DNA from: Aeoliella mucimassa
GTDB lineage: Bacteria; Planctomycetota; Planctomycetia; Pirellulales; Lacipirellulaceae
Length of the DNA: 64,000 bases
Assembly (NCBI RefSeq): GCF_007748035.1
Contig: NZ_CP036278.1
Location: 2,666,001-2,730,000, forward strand
Direction: 5' to 3'
The notes below the pieces were generated by a model. That model did not search any database and was not told the DNA's origin. It saw only the letters and a program-made list of their open reading frames with translations. A program made the position numbers and the translations under genes. This document shows positions 22,369-30,906 of this stretch, in pieces; the stretch's first letter is position 1; every line of letters starts with the position of its first letter.

Positions 22369-22406
22369 AAAAAAGCCGAACTCGCTGGGGGCACAGCGAG
22401 TTCGGC
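22369..22406 (-). terminator. rho-independent terminator of the DUF4252-like gene
   Basis: Perfect 13-bp arms GCCGAACTCGCTG (22375-22387) and CAGCGAGTTCGGC (22394-22406), loop GGGGCA. Read leftward they are followed by TTTTTT (22374-22369). It is the strongest terminator in the window, 30 nt after the stop codon. Confidence 0.93.
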
Positions 22407-22433
22407 CTTGGGGGACTAATACATGAGAGTCAT

Positions 22434-23150
22434 CTAGCGGTTGCGCTTCGACTCGATCTCTTGCTTGAGTTGGCCGATGCCTTTGCTCAGCTCGCTATCG
22501 AGGCCCAGCTGCACGCCGATCCGCGTGGCGGTGCTCACCAGTCGTTGGACGTTGTCGGGCGACAGGTCGCCGACCACGTTCAGGGCGACCATCTCGTCCG
22601 GTCCGTTCGCGGCAACGATCACGATGCCGTTGACCGAATCTTCCTCGCGATGCACGTACAAGCGAACCATCTCTTCACCATCGCGGGCGCGGAGCACTGG
22701 CTCCCATGCTTCGCCTTTCAGGGTGCTATCGAAGTAGGCGACCAGCTGCTCGGCCTGACCTTCGGTCGCTTCGCCATTGGCCCACACGCGGATGTGAACT
22801 TCGCGTACTACTTCGCTCAACACGTCGCCCAGTTCGCGGGCCGAGGTGATTTGCTTGGCGGCGAATTGCAGGTTCTCTTTGGCCGAGGGATCTTCCGAAG
22901 TGGCAAGCCCTTCCAGCAATCCGGCAACTACCGCGTCGCCAGTTCTGAAGAAGTGACGCACCAGACCGGGACCCAAGTCCAACTCCACGCTGGCGGCCGG
23001 CATATCCACCGCATCCAACGACACTCGCGGGCCGGTTTCGACCGGCGCTTCCGATTGCGCGTGGGCCGTGTAAGCCGTGGTGGCGGCAACCACCGCAACG
23101 ACCATTGCCTGCCGCAGGGTTCGCCGAGCGAGCAACTGTAGTGACCTCAT
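22434..23150 (-). CDS. secreted protein, DUF4252-like
   Basis: A 238-aa exported protein: signal peptide at residues 1-31 (AMVVAVVAATTAYTAHAQ). The body resembles DUF4252, a small domain found in Bacteroidetes and Planctomycetes. It has helical repeats, then EMVRLYVHREEDSVNGIVIVAANGPDEMVALNVVGDL, where the VNG-V-V and MVALNVVG strands are typical. A GGGAG lies about 9 nt before the ATG. A perfect palindrome lies 31-54 nt upstream and a strong terminator downstream, so it forms a single unit. Function unknown; the family link is by memory of the strand motif and is moderate. Confidence 0.7.
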   Translation of the reverse strand: MRSLQLLARRTLRQAMVVAVVAATTAYTAHAQSEAPVETGPRVSLDAVDMPAASVELDLGPGLVRHFFRTGDAVVAGLLEGLATSEDPSAKENLQFAAKQITSARELGDVLSEVVREVHIRVWANGEATEGQAEQLVAYFDSTLKGEAWEPVLRARDGEEMVRLYVHREEDSVNGIVIVAANGPDEMVALNVVGDLSPDNVQRLVSTATRIGVQLGLDSELSKGIGQLKQEIESKRNR

Positions 23151-23180
23151 GACAACTATCTCCCTTAAGGTGCGTGAAAG

Positions 23181-23204
23181 TTTAGGCGGTGCACACCGCC
23201 TAAA
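23181..23204. promoter_or_regulatory. perfect 11-bp-arm palindrome in the leader of the DUF4252-like gene
   Basis: TTTAGGCGGTG (23181-23191) and CACCGCCTAAA (23194-23204) are separated by only CA. The two-base gap argues against a stable RNA hairpin and for a dimeric regulator site, though longer-loop folding is possible. It sits 31-54 nt before the ATG of the leftward gene. Confidence 0.55.
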
Positions 23205-23520
23205 GGGTAATTCGCCGCGGCTCCATCCGTCTTGGCAAGTCAGGGCAAAAAAGTTCTGTCTCCCCCACGAATGGGGTGGCCAAAAATCGTTGTTGAATCC
23301 GCTTGGTGATCTGATCTAATGATGTGTAAATGTATAGGTGTTGGAGCCGTAAAGCTCTGCGAAGGAACTCGAAAGGATCAGGTGACATGTGGACCAAACG
23401 CCAACTCAGCCCGATGATAAAGCCCCCACTCGCTTTTGGGGAGCTGGCACTTGCGTTCCGACTCTTCCTTGTAAGTCATGGCTGGGGTGGAAGTTGCGTC
23501 GAGTGGTGATGACGTAAGAA
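23205..23520. other. intergenic stretch without recognisable gene
   Basis: Between the palindrome and the terminator at 23521 I see no coding potential with planctomycete-like codon use and no strong structure. Confidence 0.5.
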
Positions 23521-23558
23521 TTGCCCCCACCAATCGATTTTGTGGCAAATGGGGGCAA
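23521..23558 (-). terminator. stem-loop after the last gene of the long leftward run
   Basis: Perfect arms TTGCCCCCA (23521-23529) and TGGGGGCAA (23550-23558) with a 20-nt loop. Read leftward only TTCTT follows. It lies 9 nt past the leftward stop, the right place for a terminator. Confidence 0.55.
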
Positions 23559-23566
23559 AACAATCG

Positions 23567-24406
23567 TTACGCTGCGCGGCGGTAGGTGTCCTCGGTCGCT
23601 GGTATCAGCTTGGCGAACGCCTCGCGCACCTGCTCTGCCCGCTCGGGCTCGGCCAGGATCTCCCGAACCTGCGCCAGCGCGTAACGACGGCATTCATCAC
23701 GAATCGCCGGCAACCCCAGCGTCGCGAATGCGAGTGTGGTACCGAACAGCGTCATGCCCGACGAGAGCTGACCGCACGCGATGTAGATGAACGACGTTGC
23801 AACGAACACCACCGTGGTCTCGATGCCTACCCAGAACCAGCTCCACATGTCGAGCGCCCGCTCGATGAGCAACTCGTCGATTTGCGGCCGCCGGCCATTC
23901 ACGTACTGGTAGAAGCATCGCTTCATCAGGTCGTAGCGGTGCTTGAGCAGCGTTGCTTCCGAGAACTGGTGGTAGTCGGTTTGAGTACCGCGGGCGAGCG
24001 CCCGCAGGATGACGTCCAGGTCGAAACGTTCACGAATTCCCAACCAATTGGCGATATTGCTATGAATCCGAAACACCCGCGATGCGAGCCCCACGAGCAA
24101 TGCCGGGGCGAGCGAGCCGACCGGCACCAGCAAGCTCTTCTCGCGGTCGATTTTCAACGTGCCATCGATGGCCGACAGAAAGGTGTCGAGTCCCTCGATC
24201 GACGAACGCAGCATGCAGATCGCCAAAAGCGCCGCAGCCGAGGTAAACCAGAATATGCGGGTGAGCATCGACTGGTAATCGGCAACAGGAGTCAGCGGAT
24301 TCAGCGACATGAGAGCACATCCAACAGCGAGAACGAAAAGCGTAACGCGAAGGATGCTTATACCCGAATCCCCGGGGGCAGGCCTACACCGATTCGGCGC
24401 CAGCAT
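23567..24406 (-). CDS. hypothetical inner-membrane protein
   Basis: A 279-aa protein with at least three or four membrane segments: ISILRVTLFVLAVGCALMSL (about 16-35), MLTRIFWFTSAAALLAICML, LLVPVGSLAPALLVGLA, and WFWVGIETTVVFVATSFIYIA plus LFGTTLAFATLGLPAI. Two cytoplasmic helical stretches lie between. No family is recognised. It follows the HtrA-like gene by 27 nt and is probably the last gene of the long operon, so a role beside the protease-like proteins is possible. The start is uncertain, because only ATG 24406 is available before the first membrane helix. Confidence 0.65.
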   Translation of the reverse strand: MLAPNRCRPAPGDSGISILRVTLFVLAVGCALMSLNPLTPVADYQSMLTRIFWFTSAAALLAICMLRSSIEGLDTFLSAIDGTLKIDREKSLLVPVGSLAPALLVGLASRVFRIHSNIANWLGIRERFDLDVILRALARGTQTDYHQFSEATLLKHRYDLMKRCFYQYVNGRRPQIDELLIERALDMWSWFWVGIETTVVFVATSFIYIACGQLSSGMTLFGTTLAFATLGLPAIRDECRRYALAQVREILAEPERAEQVREAFAKLIPATEDTYRRAA

Positions 24407-24433
24407 CGGCAGCAGCTGGCAAGCGTCGAGCGG

Positions 24434-25588
24434 CTATTCTGCTTCGGATTCGGCCGACTCTTCCGGCTCGTCGCTGCTGCTATCATCCGACTCGTCGGCG
24501 TCGGCTTTGTCGGCCTTGGATTCGGCTTTCTCGCCCGCTTCCGGCGATTCGGTCGGCTGGGCCGCTTCGGCGAGTTCCTGCAGCTTAGCGATGTTGGTGA
24601 GCGTGAGTGTCGCCGATTCGGACGACTCGCCTCGTTGGTAGGTGATTTCGACGCTATCACCCGCGTACAGCGGTTTGACCGCGTGCTGCAGCTCGGTTTG
24701 CGTGGTGATCGCCTTGCCAGCTACCGCGGTGATCACGTCGCCTGCAGCGAGTCCTGCTTCGGCGGCCGGCCCACCAGGGGTGACTGTCGCCAGTTCGGCA
24801 GCCGTCTCGCGCGGCAGACCCTTGGCCAGCGAAACGCCCATATAGCCGAGTTGCAGGTCTTCGCCTTGCTTCAAGCGTTCGAAGGCCGGCATCCAATCAG
24901 CCAGCGGCGCGGCAAACCCAATGCCCGAATCGTACCAGTCGAGCCCTGCAATGGAGCGTTCCGACTGGGGCGACATCGGCGCGATGATGCCGAGCACCTG
25001 CCCTTCGATGTTGACCAGAGGTCCACCGTAGTTAGCCGCCGATACGGCTGCATCGGTCTGCAACGCACGACCTTGAATGCGATGCGTGGCACTCAAGACA
25101 CCGACCGACACGTTCGGGCGGTCGACGCGATAGGTGCGCCCCAGGGCGATGGCCCATTGGCCGATGCGATAGCTATCGCTCGGCGCTGGTTCGACCACTG
25201 GCAGATCGCTGGCGTTCACCAGCTTGAGCAACACGAGCTTGCGACTGAAATCGGTCGCGACCACTTCGGTGGCAAACTGCCGACCATCTTCGAGCATCGC
25301 GACCACCGTGGCCGGCATCGGCTCGAAGCGGTAACGGCTGGTAACCACGTAGCCATCGCTCGACAGCAACACGCCGGTCGAGGGGCCGCTGGCCATAGTG
25401 ACCCCGCCGACCTGATCGGCACCGCCGATGATCTGCAGCTGTACGACCGCTGGTTGCACGCGTTCAATCGCTTCGCGAATGGCTTGTTGTTCAAGTTGCT
25501 CGAGCGACTGCCCACGCGAAGCGTCGGCAACCAGCAAGCTGGTTATCAAAGCGATCAGCAACATCGGGAGACGACACGCGAAGCTCAT
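24434..25588 (-). CDS. HtrA/S1C-like pseudoprotease with PDZ domain
   Basis: Exported (signal about 1-27) trypsin-fold protein of 384 aa with one PDZ domain (about 255-340) and a highly acidic Glu/Asp/Ser tail (about 350-384). Aligned to DegP the fold is well kept (STGVLLSSDGYVVTS, LLKL, ALQTDAAVSAANYGGPLVN, GIGFAAPL). All three catalytic residues are replaced: His by Y86 (VVTSRYRF), Asp by K117 (DFSRKLVLLKL) and Ser by Y187 (ANYGGP). It should be proteolytically dead. Its start overlaps the previous gene's stop in ATGA, so it is co-translated with another protease-like protein. A chaperone, scaffold or regulator role is inference. Confidence 0.88.
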   Translation of the reverse strand: MSFACRLPMLLIALITSLLVADASRGQSLEQLEQQAIREAIERVQPAVVQLQIIGGADQVGGVTMASGPSTGVLLSSDGYVVTSRYRFEPMPATVVAMLEDGRQFATEVVATDFSRKLVLLKLVNASDLPVVEPAPSDSYRIGQWAIALGRTYRVDRPNVSVGVLSATHRIQGRALQTDAAVSAANYGGPLVNIEGQVLGIIAPMSPQSERSIAGLDWYDSGIGFAAPLADWMPAFERLKQGEDLQLGYMGVSLAKGLPRETAAELATVTPGGPAAEAGLAAGDVITAVAGKAITTQTELQHAVKPLYAGDSVEITYQRGESSESATLTLTNIAKLQELAEAAQPTESPEAGEKAESKADKADADESDDSSSDEPEESAESEAE

Positions 25589-26613
25589 GGTGTGCCTCCG
25601 GTGGTAAGAACGAGTTCAACGTCGAGTAACATGTTGCCCCGCAGCAAGGTGATTCGCACCGGTTGGTTGTTCGGCACTTGCTGGAGTGCTTGTTCTACGT
25701 CGTCGCGGGTGCCGGTTCGCATGCCGGCGATCGAAATCACCAGGTCGTCTGGCGCCAGGCCAGCCACTGCGGCCGGCGACTCCGGCACGATCGTATCGAC
25801 ATACGGCGGCGTTCTCGGCACCACGTTTGGTACCAGGTGGAACCCGAGCAGCGACAGCGTGGCCGCGTTTTCGAGCGGTTCCAGGTCGTCGGCAATCGAC
25901 TGTCCCAATTCGCCATTCAAGATGCGTTCGACACTATCGGAGACCAGTTCCCATGGCAATGCATAGTTCAACCAGGCGCCGGTTAGCTCGCTCTTTAGCT
26001 CTTTGCCAATCATGCCCAGCGGCTGACCCGATGCATCGAGCAACATACCGCCAGGAGCACCGGGATTGTTGGTCGCCGCGTCGACGATGTACACATCGCC
26101 GCGGTACCGCGAGGCAAACGCTCCCCGGCGAGCTTCAAGCGGTGCGATTACCGACAACACGCCATGCAGCACGCTCACCGGTTCGTCGCCGGTTGCGACG
26201 TTATACAGATTCGAATACGCCAGCACCCGCATGCCCTCGTAAGGAAGCGGGCGGGCGGCCAGATCGAAGTACGGCAGTTCCTGCTCGTCCGATTCCAGCT
26301 TCAGCACCGCAACATCCATCATCGGATCGACTCCGACAACGGTGCCTTCGAGTCGCTCGCCGGTCGCCAGGACGACTGTGGCCGAGTCTTGATCGAGCAC
26401 CACGCTGGCGACGGTCACCACGTGACCCTCGGCCGAAACGATCGCGCCCGACTGATAGGCTTCGAGTTGCTGCAGACCACCTGCACCGTAGATCTTCACG
26501 CTCCGCTGCTGGGCGTAGCGATTCACTTCGGCAAATGTGGTGGGTCGGTCGGGCGACTGGGCCAGTAGCGGACTACTGACCATCACCAGTAACAGCAAAA
26601 GGAATTTATTCAT
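25585..26613 (-). CDS. HtrA/S1C-like pseudoprotease with PDZ domain
   Basis: Exported (signal 1-19, SSPLLAQ) S1C-fold protein, 342 aa, with a C-terminal PDZ (about 250-335, TIVPESPAAVAGLAPDDLVISI). The triad Asp is kept (D100, VDPMMDVAVLKL), but the His position is S70 (VVTVASVV) and the Ser position is P187 (NPGAPGGMLL). Peptidase activity is therefore not expected. It overlaps the upstream active homologue by 8 nt and the downstream pseudoprotease by 4 nt, so the three proteins are probably made in fixed ratio. Confidence 0.87.
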   Translation of the reverse strand: MNKFLLLLLVMVSSPLLAQSPDRPTTFAEVNRYAQQRSVKIYGAGGLQQLEAYQSGAIVSAEGHVVTVASVVLDQDSATVVLATGERLEGTVVGVDPMMDVAVLKLESDEQELPYFDLAARPLPYEGMRVLAYSNLYNVATGDEPVSVLHGVLSVIAPLEARRGAFASRYRGDVYIVDAATNNPGAPGGMLLDASGQPLGMIGKELKSELTGAWLNYALPWELVSDSVERILNGELGQSIADDLEPLENAATLSLLGFHLVPNVVPRTPPYVDTIVPESPAAVAGLAPDDLVISIAGMRTGTRDDVEQALQQVPNNQPVRITLLRGNMLLDVELVLTTGGTP

Positions 26614-28408
26614 CGTTGGTGTCCTCCTCGGCCGGAGCTTCTTCTGCAGAGGACTTATCGACCTGTTGATAGGAGTTCACGTTGAACTCCAGGTAAGCGT
26701 TGTCGCCAAAAGTAACGACCCACGTCATCGGCAACTCGCCTGACTCCCAGGCCTCGAAGCGACTAAAGCGAATCGTACAAGGATCAAAATCGTCGGAGGT
26801 ATGATGTTCCAAACCAATCAGACGCTGCGAACTGGTATCGAAGTAAAAGTGGGTCGGCATGCCTTCTTCCATCGCGACCAGGCAGTCGTACAGCTGCTGG
26901 CGAGGACCGAACGGAAGCTGGCCGAGGTAGTAGCACTCTTCAAAGCCCGCGGGGCCTTCGGCCAGCAGGGTGCGCCATTGATGCACTGCGGCCAGCATGC
27001 CGCCCGAGCCAGGAGGTCCGTTGCCGGCCGCGTCGAGTGTATCGAACTTGGCAAAGAACTGACCGCGAACCGAACGCAAGCTCCCTTCCTCGGCGCTCGA
27101 TTCGATCGCGACCGCTTGTTGCAACAGGTCGGTCGCGTCGACCACCAGCGTTTTGCCAGCGGTCAACACCATCCATTGCGGGCAGGCTTCCGCGATCCGC
27201 TCCTGGTGCATGCGGTTGAAGTGGTAGTTGGCAAACCCAATGCGTTCCTCGAACAGTTTGCTAACGACTTCAGGGATTTCGGGCTTCGGCGGCAGCGCTT
27301 CCAGCGGATTGGGAATCGGCAACCGGCGTGGAGCCTCGCCCTCGCCTTCGGGATCTTCATCCTTCGGGCCGGGGGGCTCAATCGGAGTTGGTTCTTGCTC
27401 TTCTTGTTGCTGAATCAGGCTTTCGAGTTCCCCTTCGCCATGCAGCGATGCGAGTCGCACGTTGGCCTTGAAGAACTCTCCATCCCGCACGTACTCCACC
27501 GGCACGGTCCAGCCGGCGGGGTAGATGCCGAGTACGTTTTTCAGCTCGTTGGCCGTGGTGATGTCACGCCCGGCAAACATGGTGATGTGGTCGCCGAAGC
27601 GGATGCCGCGGCGGTAGGCGTCGCTCCCTTCGAGCAGGTCGTCCACCACCACGCGACCTTCGCCGGCCGAGGCCACGGTTGCCCCGAGCGTCGCATGGTC
27701 GACCACGCGGCCCGACTTCAAATGCGTAAGGAACAGCTTGATCTGGTTGATCGAAATCGCGTAGCCGACACCGACGTTCACGCGCCCACGTTTCTCGAAC
27801 GAGCCGCGGCCGTTGATGCCGATCAAGCGGCCCTGACTATCCCACAGCGGACCACCCGAGTTGCCGGGATTGATCGACGCATCGGTCTGCAGGCAATCGG
27901 CGTACTCGAGCAGTGTGCCGGCTGGGTACTGATAGCGGTGCGTGCCGGAGAGAATGCCGTAGGTGATGGTCGGCGTGTAGTCTTCGGCCAGCAGGAACGG
28001 ATTGCCTGCAACGATCACCGAATCGCCGATTTGCGAAGCGTCGCTATCGCCAAGCTCGGCAGCGGGAAAGTCGTCGCGGCCCAGCAGTTTGATCAATGCG
28101 ACGTCGCCGGGGGGATCGAGTCCCACCAGCACCGCGTCGTACAGCTTGCCATCGTTCAGTCCGCACTTCATGGCAGCACCGCAAGGAGCGGTGACGTGGA
28201 AGTTGGTCAGCGCGTAGCCATCGGCCGAGATCAATACGCCGGAGCCACCCCCCTGCCCTTTGCTGTCGAAGATGGCAATGGTGCTTCTCGATATCTTCTC
28301 GACCACAGCAATACGTTGTGCTTCGGCCTCGAGCACTTCGGGGGCCACCGCGTGAGTGGTCGAAGTCCCTAGCATCCAGGCGAGCGAGAGTAGCAGTAGT
28401 AATCGCAT
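26606..28408 (-). CDS. HtrA/S1C serine protease with PDZ and C-terminal extension
   Basis: Exported trypsin-like protease of 600 aa. The triad is complete: H71 (LTNFHVT), D102 (PPGDVALIKL) and S184 (NPGNSGGPL). One PDZ follows (about 255-320). A linker rich in Gln, Glu and Pro (about 330-375, QQQEEQEPTPIEPPGPK) leads to an extra C-terminal domain of about 200 residues (about 380-585, from PEVVSKLFEERIGFANYHFNR) that is not part of HtrA and that I do not recognise. It ends in an acidic tail. The start codon overlaps the stop of the NPCBM gene as TAATG. It is the only member of the trio able to cut substrates. Confidence 0.9.
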   Translation of the reverse strand: MRLLLLLSLAWMLGTSTTHAVAPEVLEAEAQRIAVVEKISRSTIAIFDSKGQGGGSGVLISADGYALTNFHVTAPCGAAMKCGLNDGKLYDAVLVGLDPPGDVALIKLLGRDDFPAAELGDSDASQIGDSVIVAGNPFLLAEDYTPTITYGILSGTHRYQYPAGTLLEYADCLQTDASINPGNSGGPLWDSQGRLIGINGRGSFEKRGRVNVGVGYAISINQIKLFLTHLKSGRVVDHATLGATVASAGEGRVVVDDLLEGSDAYRRGIRFGDHITMFAGRDITTANELKNVLGIYPAGWTVPVEYVRDGEFFKANVRLASLHGEGELESLIQQQEEQEPTPIEPPGPKDEDPEGEGEAPRRLPIPNPLEALPPKPEIPEVVSKLFEERIGFANYHFNRMHQERIAEACPQWMVLTAGKTLVVDATDLLQQAVAIESSAEEGSLRSVRGQFFAKFDTLDAAGNGPPGSGGMLAAVHQWRTLLAEGPAGFEECYYLGQLPFGPRQQLYDCLVAMEEGMPTHFYFDTSSQRLIGLEHHTSDDFDPCTIRFSRFEAWESGELPMTWVVTFGDNAYLEFNVNSYQQVDKSSAEEAPAEEDTNDE

Positions 28409-29700
28409 TACTTGGTAAACCTCGCCGCGCCTAAGTTCAAGTTGTCGCCGGTGCCGGCCGTGGGGCCGCGGCTTCCGTAATCGACCAGCAATTTCAGCTC
28501 ACGAATGCCCGAGACCTTGCACTCCAGCTCCACGGGAGCCTCGCCGCCGCGAATGGCTTGCTCGAACAGCACTTTGCTATCCCCTTGCACGGTGAGTTGC
28601 ACCTCGCCGGTGGCAGCGGTTTCGGGGTCGATGCCCACGGTAGCGCGAAAGTACGAGAAACCCTTCGGCACGCGAAACGCGAGTTCCGACTTGCTTCGCA
28701 CCGCAAGACCTTTGCTGAACGTGATGCGTTCGGGCAATCCGGACGAACTCACCTCGTCGGCTGGCAGGCTGTCGGTGGGGAACTCAATTTCCAGAGCCGA
28801 GGAGTAGAAACCACGATCACGAACCATTCCCCCCAGCAGTGTCGCTACAGGCGACGTGAGTGCGGTCGGTTGCCAGGCCAGTTGCACTGGTTCCAGGTCG
28901 CTGAGGTACTGCACGCGATCGATCGAGTAATCGATGGTCGAAACACTTTGCAAAGGCAAACGGAGCTCCCCAAGCAAATGAGACTGCACCACCACCTGAT
29001 CGCCTTCGACGCGGGCCGATTTAGCGGAGAGTCGCAAGCCAGGGCCGGTCACCAGCACCCGACTCGGCGCGGCTTCGTCGCTCGCAGGACCGCGATAGTA
29101 CACGAGCCCAAACACCTTGGTGCGGGCGACGTTCAGCGTATCGGCGTCGAGCGTAAACTGCACCGCCTCGGCGGTAACGTCGCCCAGGGTGCCTTCCACG
29201 TAGTTCAGGTTGGTCGCTTCCGGCTTGCGGATCACAATCAGGTCGCCAGCGGCGTCGGATTGTTGCAGATCACGCCATTCCTTGCCGAGGCCTGGCACCG
29301 CTGCGTCGAGCGGCATCAAGCGAATCGAACGAACGGAGCGAAGCGGCAAACTCGTGGTCGACTGGTCGTCGGTCGCCAGCGCCGGAGCGTTTGCGACGCA
29401 CTGGCCGTCGGCGATGGTGAGGTCGCGAACTGCGAGGCTCGAACCGTCGGTCAGGTGAACTGCTCCCAGTGGTTGATCGGTTGCCGATGGAGTACTGCCG
29501 ATGTCGACGCGTAATACCTTATCGAGCGGCAATTCGGTCGACTCTCCGGCCGAGGTGTCGAGCGCAATCGATTGGTCGTCCCACGTTTGCACCGCACCTT
29601 GCACGGTGGTGTCGTCGACGGTCGTAATGCGTACGTCTACCGCAGCAGTCGAAGCGAGTAGGATGCAGGTAAATAGATACAACAAGGCAGGTGGCCTCAA
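28408..29700 (-). CDS. exported protein with C-terminal NPCBM domain
   Basis: A 430-aa protein with signal peptide (about 1-20, LYLFTCILLASTAA). The N-terminal half consists of small beta-strand modules of the type seen in planctomycete surface proteins (VRITTVDDTTVQGAVQTWDDQSIAL). The C-terminal about 150 residues fit an NPCBM/NEW2 carbohydrate-binding-like domain (KGFSYFRATVGIDPETA, GIRELKLLVDYG, NLNLGAARF). The start is a TTG at 29698-29700, weak by itself. It directly precedes the active HtrA gene with a 1-nt overlap, which suggests it is a partner or anchor for the protease set (inference). Confidence 0.75.
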   Translation of the reverse strand: MRPPALLYLFTCILLASTAAVDVRITTVDDTTVQGAVQTWDDQSIALDTSAGESTELPLDKVLRVDIGSTPSATDQPLGAVHLTDGSSLAVRDLTIADGQCVANAPALATDDQSTTSLPLRSVRSIRLMPLDAAVPGLGKEWRDLQQSDAAGDLIVIRKPEATNLNYVEGTLGDVTAEAVQFTLDADTLNVARTKVFGLVYYRGPASDEAAPSRVLVTGPGLRLSAKSARVEGDQVVVQSHLLGELRLPLQSVSTIDYSIDRVQYLSDLEPVQLAWQPTALTSPVATLLGGMVRDRGFYSSALEIEFPTDSLPADEVSSSGLPERITFSKGLAVRSKSELAFRVPKGFSYFRATVGIDPETAATGEVQLTVQGDSKVLFEQAIRGGEAPVELECKVSGIRELKLLVDYGSRGPTAGTGDNLNLGAARFTK

Positions 29701-29722
29701 TCAACGGTGGAGATCAAAGGGG

Positions 29723-30790
29723 TTATTCGTCGGCGTCGTCCCGATTGTCGGTGGCCAGTCGCTTGAGATACTCTTCCATCAAGTCGCGATAGTGGCCCGG
29801 AAAGTCGCGACCGATCTGCTGAATGACCCGTTCGCGCTCACGCGGCGGAAGGTCGCCCCAGCCCGAGTTGTCGCCGATGTCTTTCACATCGACTTTGCCT
29901 TCGCCCTTTTGCTCGGCGATCTTGCTGTCGTCCATCGGTTCGCCCGATGGCTGACTGCCGGCTTGTTGCTGTTGCTGCTGTTGTTGCTGCTGCTTTTCCA
30001 GTTTATCGATCATCTTGTCGAGCGACTCGATAATGCCACGCTCGACCTCCTGCGCCCGATCGTTGGCTTCTCCCAAGCTGAGCCGGCGCTCGACGTCGGA
30101 CATGCGGCGGGCGATGTGATCGAGCGAGTCTTGTTCGACCTCGGCAAGGTCGGCCTGCATCAAGCGAGCGACTTGCGAGAAACGCTCTGGCAGCGGTTGC
30201 TCGGCGTCGAGCAGTGCTTTGAGCGAAGCGCGGGCTTCGTCGATTTGTACCAGTTGGTGCTCGGCGACCGATCGATAGAACAGCAGCGAAGCGGGGGCGA
30301 ACACATCGTCGGGCTGCAACCCTTGCAGCACTGCGAGTGCTGGTTCGTAGTGCTCGGTCTGCACCAACGCACGCCCGACCAGCAAACGCAAGTTGTTACG
30401 CAGCCAGTAAGGAACTTCAGCAGAGTCGAGCCAGTCGAGCTGCTCGACTTCGGTCGGGGCGGTGCGGCACTGCTCGGCGAGCTTCGCCACTTCCGGCGAG
30501 GCAATCGCGGCAGTTCCGGCAATCGCTTCCAGGCGGTCGGCCGAGGTGTAGAGCTGGTCGAGAGTCGGGCGGGCTTCGGCTTGCCATTGGGCCGCTTGCT
30601 CGGGACTTTCGGCCGTGGCCTCGAACCAGGCGACGATGGCCGATTCAACCTGCTCCGGCGGAACCGCGGTCCAGGCCGTCGAGACGGCCTCGGTGGTTTC
30701 CGAACCGCTCTCGGCAGCCGTGGCAACGGTCGTCAAAACCAGAGCCGCAGACAACAAGCATCCAGCATATGTCATGGCTATCTGTTTCAT
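29723..30790 (-). CDS. exported helical-repeat protein with poly-glutamine tract
   Basis: A 355-aa protein with signal peptide (about 1-26). A TPR-like helical region (about 60-215, including LRLLVGRALVQTEHYEPALAVLQGL) is followed by a coiled-coil stretch. Then comes a run of 10 Gln after KLEK (coded mostly by CAG/CAA mixture), and a conserved-looking end WGDLPPRERERVIQQIGRDF. ATG 30790 is preferred to the adjacent GTG 30793. It lies in the MoxR/VWA run, where planctomycetes often carry such Bat-like helper proteins. The precise role is unknown. Confidence 0.75.
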   Translation of the reverse strand: MKQIAMTYAGCLLSAALVLTTVATAAESGSETTEAVSTAWTAVPPEQVESAIVAWFEATAESPEQAAQWQAEARPTLDQLYTSADRLEAIAGTAAIASPEVAKLAEQCRTAPTEVEQLDWLDSAEVPYWLRNNLRLLVGRALVQTEHYEPALAVLQGLQPDDVFAPASLLFYRSVAEHQLVQIDEARASLKALLDAEQPLPERFSQVARLMQADLAEVEQDSLDHIARRMSDVERRLSLGEANDRAQEVERGIIESLDKMIDKLEKQQQQQQQQQQAGSQPSGEPMDDSKIAEQKGEGKVDVKDIGDNSGWGDLPPRERERVIQQIGRDFPGHYRDLMEEYLKRLATDNRDDADE

Positions 30791-30906
30791 CACTCTCTAG
30801 GCCTCGGAAGGGTTAATCGCCTGTCCCCGCCCATTCCAACTAGTATCGACAATTATAGGGACTTGAACAACGCGGAAGCCGCAATCTGGACGAAATGGTC
30901 ATGAAA

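Noticed and set aside
23540-25966. An 808-codon + strand frame opposite the pseudoprotease and membrane-protein genes
   Set aside because: It is a complementary-frame shadow of genes with clear S1C and PDZ motifs.
26801-28372. A 523-codon + strand frame opposite the active HtrA gene
   Set aside because: It is the antisense of a gene with a complete catalytic triad and signal peptide.
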